Source of the DNA: Candidatus Lachnoclostridium pullistercoris | GTDB taxonomy: Bacteria > Bacillota > Clostridia > Lachnospirales > Lachnospiraceae | Direction of reading: 5' to 3' | Length of the DNA: 64,000 bases | Assembly: GCA_019119775.1 (NCBI GenBank) | Contig: DWWL01000040.1 | Location: forward strand, 26,974-90,973 | Shown: positions 41,529 through 50,517 of the stretch, piece after piece | How the letters are laid out: every line of letters starts with the position of its first letter | Position numbering within the stretch: the stretch's first letter is position 1 | The notes under the pieces: generated by a model | What the model saw: only the letters and a program-made list of their open reading frames with translations | What the model was told of the DNA's origin: nothing | Database searches by the model: none | Position numbers and translations under genes: made by a program

Positions 41529-43019
41529 ATGAGAGCAATCATGGTGATGTTTGATTCTCTGAACCGCCATATGCTGCCGCCCTACGGATACCGGGACATT
41601 GTGGCGCCCAACTTTGAGCGCCTGGCGGAGAAAACAGCGGTATTTGACAACTGCTACGCAGGCAGCCTGCCCTGTATGCCGGCCAGACGGGAGATCCACA
41701 CGGGACGGTATAATTTCCTGCACAGGAGCTGGGGACCGCTGGAGCCGTACGATGACTCCATGCCCCAGATCTTAAAAGAAAACGGGATCTACACCCATCT
41801 GACCACGGACCACTGGCACTACTGGGAAGAGGGCGGCAACAATTATCAGACGAAATACAATACGTTCGAGTTTGTGCGCGGCCAAGAGGGAGACTGCTGG
41901 AAGCCGAGGCTGAAATGGGATGTGCCGCCTCACATTGACGGAAGGCAGGACGCCTGCGGCCGCCAGGAATACATCAACCGCTGGTACATGCGGGAGGAAA
42001 AAGACCAGTCGATCGCGGTCAATTTTTCCAACGGACTGGAGTTTATAGAGAACAACCACGAGGAGGACAACTGGTTTCTGCAGCTGGAAAACTTTGACCC
42101 CCACGAGCCGTTCTTCACTCCGCAGAAATATAAGGATTACTATAAAGACGGGTATGACGGCCCCATGTTTGACTGGCCCGGATACCACCAGGTGCGGGAG
42201 ACTCCGGAGCAGGTGAACCACTGCATCAACGAGTACAAAGCCCTCGTGACCATGTGCGACACCTATCTGGGAAAAGTGCTGGATCTGATGGATCAGTACG
42301 ATATGTGGAAAGATACCATGCTGATCGTAAATACGGACCACGGCTTCATCCTCAGCGAGCACGGCTGGTGGGGAAAGGTGATGATGCCCTACTTCAATGA
42401 GATCGCCCACATCCCGCTGTTTATCTGGGATCCCAGAACGGGAGTGCGGGGGGAGAGAAGAAAGGCCCTGGTGCAGACCATCGACCTGGCCCCCACCATT
42501 CTGGAGTATTTCGGCCAGAAGATCCCGGAAGATATGCAGGGACATCCCCTTTTCCAGACGATTCTGAAGGACGAACCGGTCAGGGAGTACGCCCTGTTCG
42601 GACAGCACGGCGTCCACGTCAATATCACGGACGGGCGGTACGTGTACATGCGCTGTCCGCAGCCCGGAAAAGAAGGCGAGCTGTACAATTACATTCTGGA
42701 ACCATCCAGCTATCCCGGCGCGATCCGTGAGAAGGAAATGCGGACGGCGCAGCCCTTCCAGGGATTTAACTTTACAAAGGGAATGCCGGTTTGGAAGATA
42801 AAGGGCGGATACGGGATCAGCTCTCTGGGCTTCCCGCCGAAGACTCTGATGGATTTTGGCACGCTGCTGTATGATCTGGATTCCGATCCCGCCCAGGAGC
42901 ATCCGATCCAGGATGAGAAAGTGGAAGAGCGGATGAAGAAGAACATGGCGCTCCTGATGAAGGAAAACGACGCGCCCAGAGAGCAGTATATTCGTCTGGG
43001 CCTGGAGTATCCGGACTGA
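41529..43019 (+). CDS. Cytoplasmic Cys-type sulfatase
   Basis: A 496-residue type I sulfatase. The formylglycine site is CMPAR (Cys49, the C-x-P-x-R consensus), Asp near residue 9 (MFDSLNRH) and NTDHGFILSEHG supply calcium ligands. There is no signal peptide or lipobox, so the enzyme works inside the cell on an imported ester. As a Cys-type enzyme it needs oxidation by an anSME; such a gene lies at 32400. The substrate must be small enough for the BMP-type ABC importer directly upstream. Confidence 0.93.
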   Translation: MRAIMVMFDSLNRHMLPPYGYRDIVAPNFERLAEKTAVFDNCYAGSLPCMPARREIHTGRYNFLHRSWGPLEPYDDSMPQILKENGIYTHLTTDHWHYWEEGGNNYQTKYNTFEFVRGQEGDCWKPRLKWDVPPHIDGRQDACGRQEYINRWYMREEKDQSIAVNFSNGLEFIENNHEEDNWFLQLENFDPHEPFFTPQKYKDYYKDGYDGPMFDWPGYHQVRETPEQVNHCINEYKALVTMCDTYLGKVLDLMDQYDMWKDTMLIVNTDHGFILSEHGWWGKVMMPYFNEIAHIPLFIWDPRTGVRGERRKALVQTIDLAPTILEYFGQKIPEDMQGHPLFQTILKDEPVREYALFGQHGVHVNITDGRYVYMRCPQPGKEGELYNYILEPSSYPGAIREKEMRTAQPFQGFNFTKGMPVWKIKGGYGISSLGFPPKTLMDFGTLLYDLDSDPAQEHPIQDEKVEERMKKNMALLMKENDAPREQYIRLGLEYPD

Positions 43020-43028
43020 GAAAAAGGA

Positions 43029-43108
43029 GGTGGCGGACTATTTATCCCGCCACCTGCAGACAATCACAGATATTTTCCTATGAAAAAAGCCCCGCAAGGG
43101 GCTTTTTT
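43029..43108. terminator. Two hairpins, the second a bidirectional terminator
   Basis: GGTGGCGG/CCGCCACC (43029-43054) is followed by AAAAAAGCCCC-GCAA-GGGGCTTTTTT (43083-43108), which has A- and T-runs on both sides and so serves both the sulfatase operon (plus) and the PurF-like gene (minus). Confidence 0.92.
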
Positions 43109-43134
43109 CAGTCTGCATAAACTTTTCTTTTCCG

Positions 43135-44544
43135 TCAACCTTTTCCATTCCAGCAGTAGGTGCACAGCTTGCAGGGCTCGATGCCGATGGATTCCACCAG
43201 GTCGTCCAGACGGTGGTAGCGCAGGGTGGTAAATCCCAGCCTTTTGCGGATCTCCTCCACCATTTCCTTGTAGTTCTGGCTGTCCGGGTTGGCGTAGTCT
43301 TCCAAGGTCGCCTGGGAAACGCTGTCCCCCTCCCGCTCGCGGATGATCCGGCGGGTAATCAGGTCCAGATCAGAGGTGGACCTGGAGAAGTTTAAGTAGG
43401 GGCAGGCAAAGGTAATGGGCGGGCAGGCGGGGCGCACATGCACTTCCTTTGCGCCGCTCTTGTACAGAAAGTCTGTCGTCTCGCCCAGCTGGGTGCCGCG
43501 GACGATGGAGTCGTCGATGAGCAGCAGCTTTTTATCCCGGATCAGGCAGTCCACAGGGATCAGCTTCATCTTGGCGATGAGATTTCTCTGATTCTGGTGC
43601 TGAGGCATGAAGGACCTGGGCCAGGTGGGGGTGTATTTGATAAAGGGGCGGGAGAAGGGGATGCCGGACTCATTGGCATATCCCACGGCGTGGGCCGTTC
43701 CGGAGTCAGGCACTCCGGCCACGCTGTCGGCGGTGACGCCCTCGTCCCGCTTGGCTAACAGGCGGCCGCAGTTGTAGCGCATCTGCTCCACATTCACGCC
43801 CTCGTAGCTGGAGGTGGGGTAGCCGTAGTAGGTCCAGAGGAAGGAGCAGATTTTCATCTCCTTTCTGGGGGCGCTGATCACGCTTACGCTCTCCGGCGTG
43901 AGGAAATCGATCTCCCCGGGGCCCAGCTCAGAGTAGTGGGAATAGCCCAGATTCAGGTAGGCGAAGTTTTCAAAGGACACGCAGAACGCGTCCTCCTTCT
44001 GGCCGATGGTGATGGGGGTGCGTCCCATCCGGTCTCTGGAGGCGTAGATTCCCTCGGGAGTGAGGATCAGGATGGACATGGATCCCTTGATCTTCTCCTG
44101 AGCGAAGAGCAGACCGTCTTTTAAGGTGGCCTGCTGGTTGATCAGAGCTGCCACCAGCTCCGTGGAGTTAATCCGGCCGCCGCTCATTTCCATAAAATGG
44201 ATGTGGCCGCTCTGGAACGCCTCAGCGATCAGCTCCTCCGCGTTGGAGATATGGCCGACTGTGGTGATGGCGTAGCTTCCTAAGTGGGAGTGGATCAGAA
44301 GAGGCTGAGGATCCGTGTCGGAGATGCAGCCGATTCCCAGATTTCCTTCCAGCTCATCCAGGTCATTTTCAAATTTCGTCCGAAACGGTGAATTCTCAAT
44401 GTTGTGAATGGCACGGTGAAACCCGTCTTTCCCGTAAACGGCCATGCCGCCCCGTCTGGTGCCCAGATGGGAGTGGTAGTCGATTCCGAAGAACAGGTCC
44501 AGTGTGCAGTTGGATTTTGATACGACGCCGAAAATTCCGCCCAT
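43135..44544 (-). CDS. PurF-like amidophosphoribosyltransferase lacking the glutaminase cysteine
   Basis: A 469-residue homologue of glutamine PRPP amidotransferase. The PRPP-binding loop LLLIDDSIVRGTQ is intact and the Fe-S cysteines of the Bacillus-type enzyme appear preserved (RYNCGRLL, RPACPPI, CKLCTYC). But the N-terminus reads MGGIFGVVS where active enzymes have Cys-Gly-Ile/Val at the mature first residue; Cys is replaced by Gly. The start is firm, with AAAGGAGAG upstream and no earlier Cys-Gly. The glutaminase half should be inactive, so ammonia-dependent or regulatory action is more likely. A second, normal purF may exist elsewhere. Single gene, no other purine genes nearby. Confidence 0.88.
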   Translation of the reverse strand: MGGIFGVVSKSNCTLDLFFGIDYHSHLGTRRGGMAVYGKDGFHRAIHNIENSPFRTKFENDLDELEGNLGIGCISDTDPQPLLIHSHLGSYAITTVGHISNAEELIAEAFQSGHIHFMEMSGGRINSTELVAALINQQATLKDGLLFAQEKIKGSMSILILTPEGIYASRDRMGRTPITIGQKEDAFCVSFENFAYLNLGYSHYSELGPGEIDFLTPESVSVISAPRKEMKICSFLWTYYGYPTSSYEGVNVEQMRYNCGRLLAKRDEGVTADSVAGVPDSGTAHAVGYANESGIPFSRPFIKYTPTWPRSFMPQHQNQRNLIAKMKLIPVDCLIRDKKLLLIDDSIVRGTQLGETTDFLYKSGAKEVHVRPACPPITFACPYLNFSRSTSDLDLITRRIIREREGDSVSQATLEDYANPDSQNYKEMVEEIRKRLGFTTLRYHRLDDLVESIGIEPCKLCTYCWNGKG

Positions 44545-44586
44545 GAGTAAACTCTCCTTTTTATATGAAAAGATAAAAGTAACGCC

Positions 44587-44622
44587 TCAGTTCAGCCGTT
44601 GGCTTCTGCGCGGCTGAACTGA
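44587..44622 (-). terminator. Palindromic hairpin upstream of the PurF-like gene
   Basis: Perfect 12-base arms TCAGTTCAGCCG/CGGCTGAACTGA with a 12-base loop. On the minus strand it is followed by TTACTTTTATCTTTTC, so it may be the terminator of the antiporter transcript or a leader attenuator of the PurF-like gene. Confidence 0.65.
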
Positions 44623-44647
44623 TGTAAATTGACAAAAGTTCGCTACC

Positions 44648-44677
44648 ATAGTACCACATATTAGCATTACATAACAA
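44648..44677 (-). promoter_or_regulatory. Possible promoter of the PurF-like gene
   Basis: On the minus strand: TTGTTA, 18 bases, TACTAT. If used, the hairpin at 44587-44622 would sit in the 5' leader of the PurF-like message. Confidence 0.4.
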
Positions 44678-44733
44678 TAGAATTTACTTATTAAAAATAC
44701 TAATAAATTATCCGGGGCAGCAGGCACAGCCTG

Positions 44734-46353
44734 TTATCTGGCGGCAGTTTCCAGCTTCCGCCTGGTAAAGAGTACCAGCAGATCTCCGCTCTCGATCACC
44801 GTTTCCCCGTCGGGGATAATGTCTGTCTGATCTCTCCGGATCAGAACGACCAGACAGTCCCGGCGCAGTCCGGCGTCCTTCAGCTGCCGCCCGGCAGCGG
44901 GGCTGCCCGGAGTGACATGGATCTCCGTCAGTTCAATGCCGTCCTGATCCTGGTATTCCTCTCCGCCGATGATGACGGAGTCACCCGTCTCCAGCAGAGT
45001 GTCTCCCTTGGGGATAATGGCGGAACCATTTCGGATCACGGCGGCGATGAGGGTGCCGGGGATGGACGGGATGTCCCGGATTCTGCTGCCGCCCCAGGGG
45101 TGGCCGGCCCCGATCTCCAGCTGAATAAAGCGGACGCTGCTCTCCTCCGAGTAGTCATTGAAGGTTTTCAGCACGTTTTCCCTGTCGTCGATCATGTCCA
45201 GCTTCCGGGACGCCAGGGGCAGAAGGGTGCCCTGAAACAGGAGAGACAGGAGGACAACACAGAATACGATCTGAAAAATGGATTCCTTTCCGTATTCAGA
45301 TGACACAGCGGCGGTGATGGAGAACACGATGGACGCGGCTCCCCGCAGCCCCGCCCAGGAGACGATCATCTGCTGGTTAAGGGGAGCCTTAAACGGGGCG
45401 AGAAGGAGGGCTACTGCCGCCGGCCGGGCGATCACCGTGAGAAACAGGGCGATGAGGACGGCGGGGAGAAACACCTGGGGCAGCCTGGAAGGGGAGACCA
45501 AAAGTCCCAGCAGGAAGAAGATCAGCATCTGCATCATTCCGTTGAAGGCGTCGAAGAAATTGACCAGGCTTTTCTTCCCCGGGATCTCCTGATTCCCCAG
45601 CAGGATGCCGGCAAGGTAGGCGCTTAAGTATCCATTTCCGCCGAGAAGGGACGGAAGGGCGTAGGAGGCGACGGCCGCGGCCACCAGAAAGATGGATTCA
45701 AAGCCGTCGGAGCCCAGGGGAACATTGCGCAGCACCCAGCCGGCGGCCGCGGCCGTGAGGATCCCGCCGCCGATGCCGAAGAGCAGCTGGGCGGCCACAG
45801 ACCAGGCGATGCCGCCGGCTGAGACGCCGCCGCCCATGGCGGCCAAAAGGGTGACGGTGAGCATGTAGGCGCAGGGGTCGTTGCTGCCGCTCTCGATCTC
45901 CAGCAGAGGCGCCGTCCCGTATTTTAAGTTCAGGCGCTGGGAGCGGAGGATGGAGAATACGGAGGCGGCGTCGGTGGAACCCAGGACGGAGCCGATGAGC
46001 ATTCCTTCCAGAAGCCCGAAGCCCAGCACAAAGCGGCAGAACAGGCCGGTCAGGCCGGCAGTGATCAGGACGCCCAGAGTGCTTAAAAGGATGGACTGGA
46101 CAGCCACCGGCTTTGCGGTGCTCCATTTGGTGCCGAAACCGCCGTAAAACATAATGATAATGAGAGCGGCGGAACAGATCTTTTCCGAGAACGCGTAGTC
46201 CTCAAAGTGGATGCGGAAGATGCCGTCGGAGCCGAACAGCATTCCCAGAGCGATAAAGAGGAGCAGAGTGGGAACTCCCAGGCGGCCGGACAGCTTGCTG
46301 CCGGCGATGCAGGCGATCATAATGACCGCGCAGAAAAGAAGAAACAGATTCAT
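44734..46353 (-). CDS. CPA1-type K+ or Na+/H+ antiporter with RCK-C (TrkA-C) domains
   Basis: A 539-residue protein: about 12 membrane segments (residues 1-375) with the ion-binding stretch SNDPCAYML and GSTDAASVFSIL, then a cytoplasmic tail with two TrkA-C-like domains (about 400-470 and 470-535), as in NhaP2/CvrA. It exchanges a monovalent cation for protons; the tail probably senses nucleotide or ion state. The ATG at 46353 is chosen over 46359 because AAGGAGG stands seven bases before it and only one base before the other. Confidence 0.9.
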   Translation of the reverse strand: MNLFLLFCAVIMIACIAGSKLSGRLGVPTLLLFIALGMLFGSDGIFRIHFEDYAFSEKICSAALIIIMFYGGFGTKWSTAKPVAVQSILLSTLGVLITAGLTGLFCRFVLGFGLLEGMLIGSVLGSTDAASVFSILRSQRLNLKYGTAPLLEIESGSNDPCAYMLTVTLLAAMGGGVSAGGIAWSVAAQLLFGIGGGILTAAAAGWVLRNVPLGSDGFESIFLVAAAVASYALPSLLGGNGYLSAYLAGILLGNQEIPGKKSLVNFFDAFNGMMQMLIFFLLGLLVSPSRLPQVFLPAVLIALFLTVIARPAAVALLLAPFKAPLNQQMIVSWAGLRGAASIVFSITAAVSSEYGKESIFQIVFCVVLLSLLFQGTLLPLASRKLDMIDDRENVLKTFNDYSEESSVRFIQLEIGAGHPWGGSRIRDIPSIPGTLIAAVIRNGSAIIPKGDTLLETGDSVIIGGEEYQDQDGIELTEIHVTPGSPAAGRQLKDAGLRRDCLVVLIRRDQTDIIPDGETVIESGDLLVLFTRRKLETAAR

Positions 46354-46459
46354 GGGCATGCCTCCTTGAATGGGGAAGGATTGACGGGCTGCAGAAAGGA
46401 TGCCGAAGATCCGGCAGGAATGAGCCTATTATACCGGAAGGGTGTGGAAAAAGCAAGAA

Positions 46460-46484
46460 ATGCCGGGGAGAGCCTCCCCGGCAT
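46460..46484 (-). terminator. Intrinsic terminator after hydA
   Basis: ATGCCGGGGAG and CTCCCCGGCAT with a three-base loop, followed on the minus strand by TTTC. It lies 68 bases after the hydA stop. The rest of the 46354-46551 gap shows nothing distinct. Confidence 0.75.
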
Positions 46485-46551
46485 TTTAAAGTCTGCTGTC
46501 AGTATGAAGACCGGATCAATGAAGACCCGATCATCCTGATTTCCGGCAGGA

Positions 46552-48300
46552 TCAGATCTCGTTGATCTTTCTCTTGATGTAGGTGGTGTGGAGAAGATGA
46601 TGGGCCTTCTCGCTTCCCGGCTCGCCTAAGTAGGTGGAGTAGAGCTCTTTGATCGCCGGGTTTTCATGGGACTTGCGGATGGTGTCCGCCTTGTCATCGT
46701 CGTAGAGCACCTTGGCACGGAGTGCCCGGATATCCACGGTGTTGCGCACCCAGCCGGGCTGCTGAGGCTGTCCGCCGCCGTTGACGCAGCCGCCGGGGCA
46801 GCCCATGATCTCGATAAAGTGATAGTGGGCCTCGCCGTTTTTCACCCGGTTTAACAGCTCTCTGGCGTTGCTGAGGCCGGAGGCCACAGCTACGTTCACA
46901 TCCATTCCGGCTACGTGGTAGGTGGCTTCCTTGATGCCCTTGGTGCCCCGGACCTCAGTGAAGTCCACGCTCTTAAGCTCTTCGCCGGTGAGCGTCTCCA
47001 CTGCGGTGCGCAGAGCTGCCTCCATCACGCCGCCGGTAGCTCCGAAAATGGTTCCGGCGCCGGTGCTTAAGCCTAAGGGGGCGTCGAAATCCTCATCGGG
47101 CAGGTTCTGGAACTTCAGGCCGCACTTGCGGATCAGTCTGGCCAGCTCTCTGGTGGTCATGGAGTAGTCCACATCCGGTACGCCGTTGGCGTCCTCGTCC
47201 GGACGGCCGATCTCGAATTTCTTGGCGGTACAGGGCATGACGGACACAGAAACAATGTCCTTCGGGTCAATTCCCGCTTTCTCCGCGTAGTAGGATTTGG
47301 CGATGGCGCCGAACATCTGCTGGGGAGATTTGCAGGAGGACAGATTTTCCGTCATATCCGGGAAATAGTGCTCGCAGTATTTTACCCAGCCGGGGGAGCA
47401 GGAGGTGATCATGGGCAGCACGCCGCCGTTTTTCACCCGCTCCACAAACTCGTGGGCCTCCTCCACAATGGTCAGGTCCGCGGCAAAGTCAGTGTCAAAC
47501 ACCTTATCAAAGCCGATCCGCCTTAAAGCGGCCACCATCTTGCCTTCCACGTTGGTGCCGATGGGATAGCCGAACTCCTCGCCTAAAGCCGCCCTGACAG
47601 AGGGAGCAGTCTGAACGATCACATGCTTGGCAGGATCAGCGATGGCTGCCAGGACCTCGTCGGTGCAGTCCTTCTCGTAGAGGGCGCCGGTGGGGCAGAC
47701 GGCGATGCACTGGCCGCAGGATACGCAGCTGGTCTCCCCCAGGCCCATGCCGAAGGGAGAGCCGATAAAGGTGGCAAAGCCTCTCATGTTGGCTCCGATG
47801 ACGCCGATGCCCTGGGTCTTCTCGCAGACGGCCACGCAGCGGCGGCAGAGGATGCACTTGCTGTTGTCCCGGATCATGTGGGGAGCGCTGTCGTCGATCT
47901 CAGACGGGGTCTTTTCTCCGTCGTAATAGTCCTCGTCGGTGACGCCTAACTCTTTGCACAGCTGCTGCAGTTCGCAGTTTCCGCTTCTCACGCAGGAAAG
48001 ACAGCTGCGGTTGTGGTTGGAGAGCAGGAGCTGAAGGGTCTTTTTCCTGGATTCCCGCACCTTCGGGGTGTTGGTCCAGACTTCCATGCCCTCGTTTATG
48101 GGGTAGACGCAGGAGACAACCAGGCTCTTTGCGCCCTTGACCTCCACCACGCACATCCGGCAGGCGCCGATCTCGTTGATTTCTTTTAAGTAGCACAGCG
48201 TGGGAATCTCAATGTGCGCCAGTCTGGCAGCCTCCAGAATGGTAGAGCCTTTGGGAGCACTGACTTCCATGCCGTTGATTTTGATTGTGATATTCTCCAT
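46552..48300 (-). CDS. hydA: Multimeric [FeFe] hydrogenase catalytic subunit HydA
   Basis: A 582-residue subunit: plant-type [2Fe-2S] domain (CRMCVVE region), a His/Cys cluster box (CLSCVRSGNCELQQLC), two [4Fe-4S] motifs (CILCRRCVAVC, CVSCGQCIAVC), the H domain and a C-terminal small-subunit-like extension. H-cluster motifs are TSCSPGW, MPCTAKKFE and GCPGGCVNGGGQP. The first has Ser where many single-subunit enzymes have the second Cys. With HydB and HydC it should couple H2 with NADH, possibly with ferredoxin (bifurcation). The start at 48300 has GGAGGGG six bases upstream. Last gene of the operon. Confidence 0.92.
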   Translation of the reverse strand: MENITIKINGMEVSAPKGSTILEAARLAHIEIPTLCYLKEINEIGACRMCVVEVKGAKSLVVSCVYPINEGMEVWTNTPKVRESRKKTLQLLLSNHNRSCLSCVRSGNCELQQLCKELGVTDEDYYDGEKTPSEIDDSAPHMIRDNSKCILCRRCVAVCEKTQGIGVIGANMRGFATFIGSPFGMGLGETSCVSCGQCIAVCPTGALYEKDCTDEVLAAIADPAKHVIVQTAPSVRAALGEEFGYPIGTNVEGKMVAALRRIGFDKVFDTDFAADLTIVEEAHEFVERVKNGGVLPMITSCSPGWVKYCEHYFPDMTENLSSCKSPQQMFGAIAKSYYAEKAGIDPKDIVSVSVMPCTAKKFEIGRPDEDANGVPDVDYSMTTRELARLIRKCGLKFQNLPDEDFDAPLGLSTGAGTIFGATGGVMEAALRTAVETLTGEELKSVDFTEVRGTKGIKEATYHVAGMDVNVAVASGLSNARELLNRVKNGEAHYHFIEIMGCPGGCVNGGGQPQQPGWVRNTVDIRALRAKVLYDDDKADTIRKSHENPAIKELYSTYLGEPGSEKAHHLLHTTYIKRKINEI

Positions 48301-48314
48301 TGTGATCCCCTCCA

Positions 48315-50102
48315 TTACTGTTTGTAGATTGCGCCGAACTTACATTTCTCCATGCAGGCGCCGCACTTGATACACTTATCCTGGTCGATGACGTGCGGAT
48401 TTCTCACGGTGCCGGAGATGGCGTTGTTCGGACAGTTGCGGGCGCACAGCGTACAGCCGCGGCACTTGTCAGGATCAATATGGTAGGAGAGGAGGGCCTT
48501 GCAGACGCCTGCGGGGCATCTCTTCTCTTTGATATGGGCCTCGTACTCATCGCGGAAGTAGCGGAGGGTGGACAGAACCGGGTTGGGGGCCGTCTGTCCT
48601 AAGCCGCAGGCAGAGTTCTCCTTCACGTAGTAGCAAAGCTCCTCCAGCTTATCCAGATCTTCCATGGTGGCCTGGCCTTTGGTGATCTTTGTCAGGATCT
48701 CCAGCATTCTCTTGGTGCCCACGCGGCAGGGCGTACATTTTCCGCAGGATTCCTCCACGGTGAACTCCAGGAAGAATTTGGCGATGTCCACCATGCAGTC
48801 CGTCTCGTCCATGACGATCAGTCCGCCGGAGCCCATCATGGATCCGATGGAGATCAGGTTGTCATAGTCGATGGGAATGTCAAAATGCTCAGCCGGGATA
48901 CAGCCGCCGGAGGGACCGCCGGTCTGGGCCGCCTTGAATTTCTTGCCGTTAGGAATGCCGCCGCCGATCTCCTCGATCACTTCCCGCAGGGTGGTTCCCA
49001 TGGGGATCTCCACCAGGCCGGTGTTGTGGATCTTGCCGCCCAGGGCGAACACCTTCGTGCCCTTGGATTTCTCCGTGCCCATGGAGGCGAACCACTCCGG
49101 TCCGTTTAAGATGATCTGGGGAATGTTGGCGTAGGTTTCTACGTTATTTAAAATGGTGGGCTTGCCGAACAGGCCCTTCTGAGCCGGGTATGGAGGTCTG
49201 GGCTTAGGCTCGCCCCGGTTGCCCTCGATGGAGGTCATCAGAGCCGTCTCCTCGCCGCAGACGAAGGCGCCTGCGCCCAGTCTCAAGTCAATGTCAAAAT
49301 CAAAGCCGGTGCCGAAAATGTCCTTGCCGAGAAGTTCCATCTCTCTGGCCTGTTTGATGGCGATCTTCAGACGCTCCACGGCGATGGGGTACTCGGCCCG
49401 GACGTAAATATAGCCCTGGCTGGCCCCGATGGCGTAGCCGGCGATGGCCATGGCCTCCAGCACTGCGTGGGGGTCGCCTTCCAGGATGGAACGGTCCATG
49501 AACGCGCCGGGGTCGCCCTCGTCTGCGTTGCAGCAGACGTACTTCTGGTCGGCGTCATTCTGTTTGGCCAGCTTCCACTTTAATCCGGTGGGGAAGCCGC
49601 CGCCGCCTCTTCCGCGGAGTCCGCTGTCCATCAGGGTCTGAATCACGTCGTCGGGAGTCATCTCCGTCAGAACTTTGCCCAGGGCCTCGTAGCCGCCGGT
49701 TCCGATGTACTCCTCGATGGATTCCGGATTGATGATGCCGCAGTTGCGCAGGGCGATGCGGTGCTGTTTCTTATAAAAATCGGTGTCGATCAGAGCCTTT
49801 ACGCCTGCGGGAGTCACCGTCTCCTGGTAGAGAAGACGTTTCACCACACGGCCTTTTAACAGGTGCTCAGATACGATCTCCGGGATGTCCTCCTCCTTCA
49901 CCATGGAGTAGAAGGCAGCGTCCGGGTAGACGATCATGATGGGGCCTAAGGCGCAGAGGCCGTGGCAGCCGGTCTGCACAACGGCCACCTCGTCGGTAAG
50001 GCCCTGCTTTGCCAGCTCTTCTTTCAGTTTTTCCATAATTTTCTGGCTTCCGGAGGAGGTACAGCCCGTTCCTCCGCAGACCAGTACGTGCGAACGATAC
50101 AT
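48315..50102 (-). CDS. hydB: NADH-linked hydrogenase subunit HydB (NuoF-like)
   Basis: A 595-residue flavoprotein: an N-terminal thioredoxin-like [2Fe-2S] domain (CGGTGCTSSGS), the NADH/FMN-binding NuoF core (GRGGGGFPTGLKW), the cluster motif SCGKCTPCRVGT, and a C-terminal pair of [4Fe-4S] motifs (CRGCTLCARNC, CIKCGACMEKC). It takes electrons to or from NAD(H) and passes them to HydA. The ribosome site is AAGGAGGAAAAA; it is 14 bases downstream of the ferredoxin gene's stop. Confidence 0.94.
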   Translation of the reverse strand: MYRSHVLVCGGTGCTSSGSQKIMEKLKEELAKQGLTDEVAVVQTGCHGLCALGPIMIVYPDAAFYSMVKEEDIPEIVSEHLLKGRVVKRLLYQETVTPAGVKALIDTDFYKKQHRIALRNCGIINPESIEEYIGTGGYEALGKVLTEMTPDDVIQTLMDSGLRGRGGGGFPTGLKWKLAKQNDADQKYVCCNADEGDPGAFMDRSILEGDPHAVLEAMAIAGYAIGASQGYIYVRAEYPIAVERLKIAIKQAREMELLGKDIFGTGFDFDIDLRLGAGAFVCGEETALMTSIEGNRGEPKPRPPYPAQKGLFGKPTILNNVETYANIPQIILNGPEWFASMGTEKSKGTKVFALGGKIHNTGLVEIPMGTTLREVIEEIGGGIPNGKKFKAAQTGGPSGGCIPAEHFDIPIDYDNLISIGSMMGSGGLIVMDETDCMVDIAKFFLEFTVEESCGKCTPCRVGTKRMLEILTKITKGQATMEDLDKLEELCYYVKENSACGLGQTAPNPVLSTLRYFRDEYEAHIKEKRCPAGVCKALLSYHIDPDKCRGCTLCARNCPNNAISGTVRNPHVIDQDKCIKCGACMEKCKFGAIYKQ

Positions 50103-50116
50103 AGCGTTTTTCCTCC

Positions 50117-50494
50117 TTATTTAATGTCTGCGGAAGCCAGAGTGTACTCTTCGATCACATGGCCTCCCACCAGATGGCGGTCCACAACTTCCGCCGCTTT
50201 CTGGGGATTCATTTTGATGTAGGTTACTTTGGGCTTTCCAGGCTCCATCACTTCCACGATGGGCTCATACTGGCATAAGCCGATGCACCCGGTCTGGGTG
50301 ACAGAGATCCGGTCCGTCAGCCCGCGCTCCTGGACCAGATCGGAAAGGGTGTTTAATACGGGACGGGCGCCGCTGGCAATGCCGCAGGTTGCCATTCCAA
50401 CGACTACCCGTGTGTGTGTATGATCTTCCGCTCTCATGCTCACCTGATTCTGCATTTTTGAGCGGATCGCTCTCAGCTCTTCAAGAGATTTCAT
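50117..50494 (-). CDS. Thioredoxin-like [2Fe-2S] ferredoxin of the hydrogenase operon
   Basis: A 125-residue protein with cluster cysteines in VGMATCGIASGA and TQTGCIGLCQYEP, the thioredoxin-like [2Fe-2S] pattern. It lies between the HATPase gene and hydB, with AGGAGGAAT before the start. Likely an electron-carrying accessory subunit; small proteins of this type accompany HydABC in many Clostridia. Confidence 0.85.
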   Translation of the reverse strand: MKSLEELRAIRSKMQNQVSMRAEDHTHTRVVVGMATCGIASGARPVLNTLSDLVQERGLTDRISVTQTGCIGLCQYEPIVEVMEPGKPKVTYIKMNPQKAAEVVDRHLVGGHVIEEYTLASADIK

Positions 50495-50517
50495 AGCAAT
50501 TCCTCCTATCCGGCAGA

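Noticed and set aside
41772..42902. Long minus-strand open frame (about 376 codons)
   Set aside because: It is antisense to the well-supported sulfatase gene, has no ribosome site or recognisable domain, and arises from the GC-rich codon pattern of the real gene.
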